Shown here piece after piece: positions 1 through 6,298 of a stretch of DNA of 13,208 nt (its first letter is position 1; each line of letters starts with the position of its first letter). The DNA lies in the NCBI GenBank assembly GCA_037968895.1, contig JBBKWJ010000246.1:1-13208 (forward strand), read 5' to 3'. The notes beneath the pieces were generated by a model. That model searched no databases and had not been told where the DNA came from. It was given only the letters and a program-made list of their open reading frames with translations. Made by a program: the position numbers and the translations under genes. This DNA is from JBBKWJ01 sp037968895. Lineage in GTDB: Bacteria; Actinomycetota; Acidimicrobiia; Acidimicrobiales; SZUA-35.

Positions 1-338
1 GTTGTGTCGATGTTTCGTTTGGCCAACCGGGCGTCGATCACAACATCGGCCCCAAGCCTGGGAAGCTCCGGTGAGACCAGCACACCGATAACACCATCGG
101 CGGCGAGGGCCACCGCCGAATTCGCATCCGCGGCGAGAACCGCCTCCATGCCTTCCACAGCAAAGGTGCCTTCTGTAACGGCGGTCGAAACAGAAACGGT
201 GCGACGAATAGTGAGCGGCGCGGGCAACTCGCACACGACTAAGGGCCAGCCCGCCGTCCATAGCCGCCATGCCACACCGGTGGCGATATCGCCTCCCCCT
301 CTGATCACGCACAGGTTCGGCCGCTCGCCGGTCGGCAT
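1..338 (-). CDS. yqeB: YqeB/EF2563-family molybdenum hydroxylase accessory protein, C-terminus cut by window edge
   Basis: The minus strand is open from an ATG at 338 to the left edge, giving about 112 residues with no stop. The N-terminus reads MPTGERPNLCVIRGGGDIAT, a glycine-rich nucleotide-binding-like start. It is followed by TGVAWRL, VVCELPAPLTIRRTVS, EGTFAVEGMEAVLAAD and GADVVIDARLAKRN. This order matches the selenium-dependent molybdenum hydroxylase system protein of the YqeB/EF2563 family, which accompanies XdhC-type factors and is thought to help mature Mo hydroxylases. The start codon overlaps the stop of the upstream xdhC gene by one base (TGATG), which implies translational coupling. 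From memory, E. coli YqeB carries an XdhC-like part and this part in one chain, so here the two would be split genes. The remaining half of the family length lies outside the window. The family is clear; the exact biochemical role is not established. Confidence 0.8.
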   Translation of the reverse strand, partial: MPTGERPNLCVIRGGGDIATGVAWRLWTAGWPLVVCELPAPLTIRRTVSVSTAVTEGTFAVEGMEAVLAADANSAVALAADGVIGVLVSPELPRLGADVVIDARLAKRNIDT

Positions 339-1129
339 CATTGAAGATCTGACTCCCGGCGCCGGAGGTCTACGAGTTCAGCCATGATCGACAGCGCTAT
401 CTCGGCTGGCGTTTCCGACGCGATGTCGCGACCCACCGGCGAGACGACCCGATCGAGCTGATCGGCTGGCACGCCTTCCTCCAGGAGCTTCTTACGAGTG
501 GTCTGCCAGCGTCGGGCGCTACCCATTACACCAATGGACCGAGCGGGCGAGCCGAGTACAAACGGAAGAACTTCTGCGTCGACAGCAACGTTGCGGGTCA
601 GCAAAACGACATGGGTCCGTTCGTCGATGCCGGCCTGCCGAAGCGAGTCTTCGAGCCTCCCGCTAAGGACAACATCGGCGTCGGCCAACCGCTCGTTTTG
701 GGTCAGTTCAAGCCGATCGTCCATGGCCGTCACTCGATAGCCGAGCCAGTGCGCGAGTTCGACAACTGCCGCGCCTACGTGACCGCAGCCGACCACGACA
801 AGATGGGGTTGGGGCATGAACACCTCCAGGTGAACAGATATCGAACCTCCACATACGCCGGGGTCGCCGCGTCCGGGGTCGAGTAATTCGTAGTCAATAG
901 TGGCGGACTGGCCGGTGTTGATGAGGTCTGTTGCGGCTTCCCGAACTCGAGCCTCCATCTCTCCGCCTCCGATTGTGCCGAGCTGACGACCGTCTGCGTA
1001 GACCAGCATCTTGGCCCCGGCGTGGCGTGGCACGGACCGGTTGGTTCGAGTAACGGTTGCCATCACGGCGGCCCGACCCTCGTCGAGGGCTGCCAACAAG
1101 CCCGAAGCGATCTCGCGATCTGTCGTCAC
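338..1129 (-). CDS. xdhC: XdhC/CoxI family molybdenum cofactor insertion/maturation factor
   Basis: This 263-residue protein has the two-part XdhC architecture. The N-terminal XdhC_CoxI domain covers about residues 7-105, with RSVPRHAGAKMLV (31-43), GTIGGGEMEARV (51-62) and the VCGG motif (92-95). The C-terminal Rossmann domain starts with VVVGCGHVGAAVVEL (111-125) and ends with VMGSARR (201-207) and SPVGRDIASETPAEIALSI (230-248), a family signature. XdhC proteins bind Moco, promote its sulfuration and hand it to xanthine dehydrogenase-type apoenzymes in the cytoplasm. The start used is GTG at 1129, 7 nt after the stop of the large subunit; no strong Shine-Dalgarno is seen, so coupling to upstream translation is likely. 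The stop overlaps the start of the next gene by one base. The position directly behind the catalytic subunit supports a dedicated maturation role. Confidence 0.92.
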   Translation of the reverse strand: MTTDREIASGLLAALDEGRAAVMATVTRTNRSVPRHAGAKMLVYADGRQLGTIGGGEMEARVREAATDLINTGQSATIDYELLDPGRGDPGVCGGSISVHLEVFMPQPHLVVVGCGHVGAAVVELAHWLGYRVTAMDDRLELTQNERLADADVVLSGRLEDSLRQAGIDERTHVVLLTRNVAVDAEVLPFVLGSPARSIGVMGSARRWQTTRKKLLEEGVPADQLDRVVSPVGRDIASETPAEIALSIMAELVDLRRRESDLQ

Positions 1130-1136
1130 TGGAGAT

Positions 1137-4070
1137 TTACACCTCGGCCGACTGCAGGGCCGACCAGACTCGCTCGGGAGTGAACGGAAGATTGTTGATG
1201 GCTACCCCGGTGGCATTGATGATCGCGTTTCGGATCGCGGGCGCCACACCATCTTTGGGGATTTCGGCAACGGCCTTCGCCCCAAAGGGACCGGAGTCCT
1301 CCAAGGTCTGCACAAGGAACACTTCGGTTTGTGGCATCTCATCGGCGCGGTAGATCTTGTATGGACCGAGGCGGTCGTTCAGCATCCGACCCTCGTCGTC
1401 GTATGCATACTCTTCGCAGTGCGCATACCCCAACGCCTGCACCATGCCTCCCTCAACCTGGCCCGATGCGGTGATTGGGTTAATCGCCACGCCGCAGTCA
1501 ACGGCCATCGTCATTTTGATGACCTCGACCTGGCCGGTCTGGGTGTCTACTTCGATCTCCACGAACTGAGCAGCGAATGGTGGAGGGCAATCGGGAGACA
1601 TGAACGACGCGGTACCCATGATCTGTTCTTGATCTTCCCAATGAAGCGTGTGTAGCGCTAGCTCCTCCATGGTGACCGAACGACCATCGGGTGCCCAGAT
1701 GCTCCGGTCGTGCAGTTCAAGCGTGCATGGCTCTTCAACCCCGAGCATCTCGGCTGCTCGTTCTTTGATCCGCTTGCGGACCACCTCGGCTGCCATCTTG
1801 GCCGCCGTGCCAGAGATATACGTAGTGGAAGATGCGTAGGCCCCGGTGTCGAAGGGGGTCACGTCGGTGTCGGAGGAGTACACGATGATGTCCTCTAGCC
1901 GTACCCCGAGCACCTCGGCTGCGATCTGGCCCAACACGGTGTCTGCACCAGTGCCGAGGTCGGTGGCACCGACCAACATATTGAACGAGCCATCGTCGTT
2001 GATCTTGATGCTGCAGCCTCCCATGTCGAGGAAGGGGATTCCCGAGCCGTGCATACAGAACGCGAAGCCGAGACCGCGACGGATGTGGGGCCGGTCAGCC
2101 GGTTGACGCCAGGCAGCATCAAGTCGACGGTGCCAGCCAATTGACCGCTGACCTTGGGCCACACATTCCTCAATGCCGGACGACATCACTCGCGGATATT
2201 CGTCAAGTTCGACGGTGCCGTCGGTGGCACGTTCGCCAATATGAGGAGCCATATTCATCTCGTCGCCGAGCTTGACCCAGTTCTGACGTTTGAACTCGAG
2301 CGGGTCGCGCCCGAGCGCGTGAGCGATGTCTTCCATGTGCGATTCGAGAGCGAACTCGGCCTGAGGGGCGCCGTAGCCGCGGTACGCACCTGGTATCGGA
2401 ATGTTGGTATAGGCGACGTCGCAATCGAAACGTTTGTTTGGCGCGTTGTAAGAGGTGAGACCGCGTAGCCCGCTGACGGCCTGCACGGTGTAGCCATGCG
2501 TGCCATAGGCGCCCGTGTTACCGACGACGCGCATGTGCTGGGCGATGAGGGTGCCGTCATCGTCTACCGCTGAACGGAATGTGATTGTCTGGGGATGCCT
2601 CGTGCGGCTGGCCCAGAACTCCTCCTCACGAGTCAGCTCAAGGCGAACCGGCCGGCGGGTGGCGATAGCGAGATGAGCCACGATGTCTTCGATCAACATT
2701 TCTTGCTTGGCCCCGAAACCGCCACCGATACGGGGCTTGATCACTCGAATATTCTTGATCTCCATTCCGATCAACGGAGCAAGCATTCGGCGGGTGTGGA
2801 ATGGCACCTGGGTGGCCGTTCTCACAATCATGCGTTCGTCGGAATCAAGCCAGGCGATTGAAATGTGAGGCTCGATGGGAACCGGCTGCACCTGGTGCAC
2901 GCGGAAGGTCCCTTCGAACACATTCGGGCCGGCAACAAATGCGGCTTCCACATCGCCTCGTTCTGCCTCGAAGCGATGAACGATGTTGCGGTCACGATCG
3001 TAGATTTCGTCAGTGTCGGCCTCGCTGTGGATGACGGGCGCTCCCGGCTTGATGGCCTCCAACTCGTCAAAGACCGCGGGCAGCACTTCGTAGGTGACGT
3101 CAATCAGCCGTACTGCTTCCTCGGCCAACTCAATCGATTCAGCGGCCACCGCCGCCACTCGATCGCCAACGTGGCGCACGGTGTCGTCAAAGCTCACCTG
3201 GTCATAGGGATGAGGGTTTGGCCATGACTGGCCGCCCGATGCGTACTTGACCCGTGGTGTGTTGCCGTGATGCAGCACGGCGTGGACACCGGGCAACGCC
3301 AATGCCGCGGCGTCGTCGATCGAGACGATTCGGGCGTAGGCGTGCGGGCTGTGCAAGACCTTGGCATAGAGCATGCCTCGGAGTTCGATGTCGTCGGTGA
3401 AGGCGGGATTGCCCTTCACCAGCTTCAAGGCGTCAACCTTGACCTCCCCTTTGCCGACCACAGCCATTTCTGGAACGTCGATGGAGGGAACAACTCTCGG
3501 GACCGCGGGCGAAGCGGTGGGACCACCGTCGTTCGGATCGATCGTGGCCGGGTTGGTGCCATCGGTCATCGTCGGAACAATTAGCGGTCCGAAGGGCTCA
3601 ACCGAGTCGCCTCGCATTACGGCGGCAGCCCTGAGCACAGCCTCTACCGGCTTCACGTAACCGGTCTCACGATCGAGGATTCCCGACAACATGTCGCGGA
3701 TGTCGTCCTCGGAAGGAACAGGGTTGCGCTCAAGCAGGGCCATCGTGCCCAACACCATGGCGCCGGCCGAATAGCCCGACTGCAGCGCACCAGTCATCGC
3801 GAACGCAGCCTGAATGGGATGCAGCCCCGACTCGGTATTCAACGACTCAACGGTTGTCACCCGGTGACCATCGGCCTGTAGCGCCAAGACCACCTCCGAA
3901 GAAACGAGAGCACCGTCGAGCAACACCGCAGCGGCCCCGGTTTCACCAGTGGCTGAGCCGTACTTGACGGAGAACATACCGAGACGACGCAACACCCTGA
4001 ACAGCGACTCGTGCGGTTCGGCTTCAGCGGTGGTCGACTCGCCGTTGAGTTCGATGGTGATCGTGGTCAT
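1137..4070 (-). CDS. xdhD: XdhD-type molybdopterin-binding hydroxylase large subunit with cysteine-free ferredoxin-like N-terminal domain
   Basis: This 977-residue protein belongs to the xanthine dehydrogenase/aldehyde oxidase family, which uses Moco to hydroxylate carbon centres such as purines. Residues 1-150 align with the fused two-cluster [2Fe-2S] domain. The scaffold is conserved (KYG 36-38, TGETG 41-45, LLDG 50-53, LQSGY 96-100, RETGY 134-138), but the eight ligand cysteines are replaced: S39, T44, A47, E59, S98, S101, D133 and E135. The Mo part starts near 200. It includes the Ald_Xan_dh_C-like hammerhead region (about 206-330), GGGFGAKQ (449-456), GAYRGYGAPQAEFALE (561-576), the LGTGADT loop (705-711), FDTGAYASST (740-749) and GPFGAKAVAE (928-936), with E936 as the presumed catalytic glutamate. 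From memory, E. coli XdhD (about 956 residues) has the same cysteine-poor fused design. The start overlaps the FAD subunit stop by 4 nt (ATGA). The substrate is unknown; hypoxanthine or another N-heterocycle is a guess. Confidence 0.92.
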   Translation of the reverse strand: MTTITIELNGESTTAEAEPHESLFRVLRRLGMFSVKYGSATGETGAAAVLLDGALVSSEVVLALQADGHRVTTVESLNTESGLHPIQAAFAMTGALQSGYSAGAMVLGTMALLERNPVPSEDDIRDMLSGILDRETGYVKPVEAVLRAAAVMRGDSVEPFGPLIVPTMTDGTNPATIDPNDGGPTASPAVPRVVPSIDVPEMAVVGKGEVKVDALKLVKGNPAFTDDIELRGMLYAKVLHSPHAYARIVSIDDAAALALPGVHAVLHHGNTPRVKYASGGQSWPNPHPYDQVSFDDTVRHVGDRVAAVAAESIELAEEAVRLIDVTYEVLPAVFDELEAIKPGAPVIHSEADTDEIYDRDRNIVHRFEAERGDVEAAFVAGPNVFEGTFRVHQVQPVPIEPHISIAWLDSDERMIVRTATQVPFHTRRMLAPLIGMEIKNIRVIKPRIGGGFGAKQEMLIEDIVAHLAIATRRPVRLELTREEEFWASRTRHPQTITFRSAVDDDGTLIAQHMRVVGNTGAYGTHGYTVQAVSGLRGLTSYNAPNKRFDCDVAYTNIPIPGAYRGYGAPQAEFALESHMEDIAHALGRDPLEFKRQNWVKLGDEMNMAPHIGERATDGTVELDEYPRVMSSGIEECVAQGQRSIGWHRRLDAAWRQPADRPHIRRGLGFAFCMHGSGIPFLDMGGCSIKINDDGSFNMLVGATDLGTGADTVLGQIAAEVLGVRLEDIIVYSSDTDVTPFDTGAYASSTTYISGTAAKMAAEVVRKRIKERAAEMLGVEEPCTLELHDRSIWAPDGRSVTMEELALHTLHWEDQEQIMGTASFMSPDCPPPFAAQFVEIEVDTQTGQVEVIKMTMAVDCGVAINPITASGQVEGGMVQALGYAHCEEYAYDDEGRMLNDRLGPYKIYRADEMPQTEVFLVQTLEDSGPFGAKAVAEIPKDGVAPAIRNAIINATGVAINNLPFTPERVWSALQSAEV

Positions 4071-4783
4071 GACAGCTCCCCAAGGACACGAGCGGTCAGC
4101 ACTTTCACGAGATGCATGCGGTAGGCGGCAGTCCCCCGGAAGTCGCCCGGTGGGTCGAGTTGACCAAGCGATCCCACGGTTACAAGCTGAGGCACTGGTC
4201 CAACCCCGCAGGCGGCGAGGCGCGTGTCGTCTGGCCCAACTCGGCCGACCACCGCAACTATCGGCACGTCTTTTGGCGTCCGTCCGGTCGCGGCCATGGC
4301 TGTCGGCCCGCCTGAGGCAACAGAGACACTAACGATCAGGTCGCCCTGTGAGAGCCGATCTGCGAGCACCTGTTCAAGAGGTACCAGTCGCTCATCAGCG
4401 AAGGCCACGGTTGCGTCGTGGACGAGAAGCGCTGCCACCAGCAAACTGTCTCCGTCGGCGGCGCCGACGCTGCCACCAACAGTAGCGAGGCTTCTCAGTG
4501 TGCTGGGCTGGTCGGCTTTGGCTGCGCTCCGAATCAAGTCGGGAATGACGTCGCTGTCCGCAAGAGACTGCAGCGTTGCCGTGGCTCCGATTTCGACTCG
4601 AGATCCGTTGGCGGAGATGCCGCTCAGGCCGAGGGATTGCAGATCAACAAGCTCAACTGGATTCCCTCCGCCGTCGTGAAAGATCGTCGTGCCCCCAGCG
4701 AGCGCCACACGGTTCGGACCGTCAAGCAAACCGACCGCATCTTCGATCGACTCCGGTCGGTGATACCCCACAAGCTGGTGCAT
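4067..4783 (-). CDS. FAD-binding subunit of molybdenum hydroxylase (CoxM/XdhB/YgfM type)
   Basis: This 238-residue protein carries the marks of the FAD-binding domain of molybdopterin dehydrogenases. VALAGGTTI (26-34) is the first flavin-binding loop. SLATVGGSVGAADG (98-111) is the second; the usual TIGGN asparagine is Ser. AACGVGPVPQLV (190-201) and a C-terminal DFRGTAAYRMHLVKVL segment (214-229) match the flavoprotein C-terminal domain. It is shorter than typical family members (about 280-300) and closer to the compact YgfM-type subunit associated with XdhD. Its role would be to take electrons from the Mo subunit and pass them to NAD+ or another acceptor in the cytoplasm. The ATG at 4783 follows a purine-rich stretch (AGAGGGAGAGGT) directly upstream, a good ribosome-binding site. 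It overlaps the large subunit by 4 nt. With no cysteine-bearing Fe-S domain in the partner, how electrons reach this FAD is an open question. Confidence 0.9.
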   Translation of the reverse strand: MHQLVGYHRPESIEDAVGLLDGPNRVALAGGTTIFHDGGGNPVELVDLQSLGLSGISANGSRVEIGATATLQSLADSDVIPDLIRSAAKADQPSTLRSLATVGGSVGAADGDSLLVAALLVHDATVAFADERLVPLEQVLADRLSQGDLIVSVSVASGGPTAMAATGRTPKDVPIVAVVGRVGPDDTRLAACGVGPVPQLVTVGSLGQLDPPGDFRGTAAYRMHLVKVLTARVLGELS

Positions 4784-4899
4784 ACCTCTCCCTCTGGCTG
4801 GTGCCTCTATCTAGTGGTTCTGACAGTAGCACTGCGCCCCCGAACTCCAAGCCGGGACCAACGAGAGGGACTTAGGGCTCTGCGAGTGCTCAGCTAGTT

Positions 4900-4915
4900 T
4901 GGCCAACGCTGGCCA
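4900..4915 (-). terminator. Weak stem-loop between dipeptidase and FAD subunit genes
   Basis: Two self-complementary TGGCCA hexamers separated by four bases (ACGC on the plus strand) can form a 6-bp stem with a tetraloop. It sits about 20 nt beyond the dipeptidase stop codon on the minus strand. There is no T tract after it, so it is a poor intrinsic terminator. It could instead be a pause site, partial attenuator or mRNA processing site separating the dipeptidase from the four Mo-hydroxylase genes. Confidence 0.25.
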
Positions 4916-4934
4916 GCCGGTGCGCGGTCACTCG

Positions 4935-6167
4935 TTACGATTCAACCGTCCTGAGCACCCGGAGGAAGTTCTCGCCCCAGATTTTGGCGATGTCGTCGGC
5001 TTCGTACCCTCGCTCGACCAAAGCAGTGGTGATGTTGAGCGACTTGCTGGCATCGAGAAGCCCGCCGATACGGCCACCGCCGTGATTGAAGTCGTTGCCG
5101 ATGCCCACATGATCAACGCCGACCCGATCGACGACGTAGTCGATGTGACGCATCATGTCGTCGACGCTGCCAGCGCCGATAACGCCCATGATTTCCATTT
5201 GAAACGCGTACTTCTGCTCGTTGTCAGCCAGCTCCCAGTAGAGCTCGTATGGATAGCTGTAGTCCGCGGCCAGACCAAACTTGGCTCGAACCGCTGCAAT
5301 TCCGTCGCGAGCTTCGGGCGACGAAGCATCGACCAACGAGGGGCCGAACGCTCCGATGTGCATGACGCCGCCGACCTCAGCGATTCTGTCGATCTCTTCG
5401 TCAGAGAGGTTGCGTGCGACGTCGGACATCGCCCGGATGTTGGAGTGACTGGCGATTACTGGGGCTGGCGACAGGCCAATTGTCTCAAGCGTCGCCGCCT
5501 TTGACATCTGCGAGACGTCGACGATCCCGCCCAGCTCCTGTATCCGTTGGATCGCTTGGCGGCCGAGCGGGGTGAGTCCGCCGTGCTCCTCGGTTGGTTC
5601 GTATGACGCGCTCGACTTGTCAAAGATCGGTCGGGAGGAGTCACAGTAGTCGTTGTGTCCCATGTGAATGAGGGCAAAGACTCTGCAACCGGCGTCGTAG
5701 AACTCATCAATGGCATCGATGTTGCGTTCGAGCGACCGAGCATTTTGAAACCCGAGCACGATGGCAGTACGACCACTGGCGCGTGCACTGATGATTTCAT
5801 TCGAGGTTGTCGCCAACACAAGCGTGTCCGGATTTTCATTCACCATTGCCCGTACCGCAGCCAGCTTCTCGTCGGCCATGGCTCGACCGGTTGCGTCGTA
5901 CTTGGGTCGACGCGGGGCCCAGTCAACTGCGATGCACATAACCACAGCACCGACACCGCCGGCCGCCAGCTTCTCAGGGGCCACAAGCGAAAGCCCGTCT
6001 GGTCCGAGCATCAGAGATGTGCTCGGGTCGAGGACAACATCGGCATGAGCGTCAAGCACCAGGCATTGTGCGTGGATTGTCTTGGCCTTCGCTATCAGAT
6101 CTGGATTGGTGTTCTCTCTCGGCGTGTCCATGCGAGAGTTTCGCACAGCGGGCACGTGTTGAAACAT
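4935..6167 (-). CDS. Peptidase family M19 (membrane/renal dipeptidase-like) hydrolase with altered metal site
   Basis: This 410-residue protein is a TIM-barrel M19 dipeptidase by motif order: LDAHADVV (38-45), FYDAGCRVFALIHMGHND (156-173), GGLTPLGRQAI (196-206), PVIASHSNIRAM (236-247), ARNLSDEEID (251-260), GGVMHIG (266-272) and VDHVGIGNDF (351-360). M19 enzymes hydrolyse dipeptides, often with a D-residue at the C-terminal side, using two Zn ions. Here H41, D43, H241, R245 and D359 are retained. The bridging Glu is Q141 (GFQN) and the second-site His of the usual DLSH motif is Q220 (DVSQ, codon CAG). GFQN occurs in a bacterial M19 branch as I recall; Q220 is less expected. No signal peptide is obvious. 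Starts: ATG 6167 (used) or the internal ATG at 6131; neither has a clear Shine-Dalgarno. It lies upstream of the Mo-hydroxylase genes on the same strand with a 151-bp gap, so co-transcription is possible but not certain. Confidence 0.88.
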   Translation of the reverse strand: MFQHVPAVRNSRMDTPRENTNPDLIAKAKTIHAQCLVLDAHADVVLDPSTSLMLGPDGLSLVAPEKLAAGGVGAVVMCIAVDWAPRRPKYDATGRAMADEKLAAVRAMVNENPDTLVLATTSNEIISARASGRTAIVLGFQNARSLERNIDAIDEFYDAGCRVFALIHMGHNDYCDSSRPIFDKSSASYEPTEEHGGLTPLGRQAIQRIQELGGIVDVSQMSKAATLETIGLSPAPVIASHSNIRAMSDVARNLSDEEIDRIAEVGGVMHIGAFGPSLVDASSPEARDGIAAVRAKFGLAADYSYPYELYWELADNEQKYAFQMEIMGVIGAGSVDDMMRHIDYVVDRVGVDHVGIGNDFNHGGGRIGGLLDASKSLNITTALVERGYEADDIAKIWGENFLRVLRTVES

Positions 6168-6298
6168 TGCGGGAGCATTGCGTAGACGGCCGAGGAAGGG
6201 GGCGAATCGTGATGCTCGTCTGGCTCAAAGGACAACAGCGCCAGGCTAATCTCGGTGTTGCTCCTTATATCTGCATGGTGTTGGGCCGATAGGAACGA
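6168..6298. promoter_or_regulatory. Divergent intergenic region between M19 dipeptidase and GGDEF-EAL gene
   Basis: These 131 bp separate two diverging genes, so they must hold or overlap both promoters. No convincing -35/-10 pair was found; TATATC near 6267-6272 is the best plus-strand -10 candidate. AGGA at 6291-6294, about 4-5 nt before the ATG at 6299, is a good ribosome-binding site and fixes that start. A GAGCAT (6174-6179)/ATGCTC inverted pair about 30 bp apart is present but may be chance. Confidence 0.4.

Noticed and set aside
4..387. 127-codon plus-strand open frame at the left edge
   Set aside because: Ser/Thr/Ala-rich shadow of the YqeB-type gene, which has recognisable family motifs on the minus strand.
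1011..1655. 214-codon plus-strand open frame opposite xdhC and xdhD
   Set aside because: It lies entirely antisense to two strongly supported genes and reads as a composition shadow of high-GC coding sequence, with no recognisable domain.
4899..5504. 201-codon plus-strand open frame opposite the dipeptidase
   Set aside because: Antisense to clear M19 motifs; the translated sequence resembles no family and has no ribosome-binding site.
6174..6217. GAGCAT/ATGCTC inverted repeat in the divergent promoter region
   Set aside because: Six-base arms about 30 bp apart are expected by chance and no further symmetry supports an operator.
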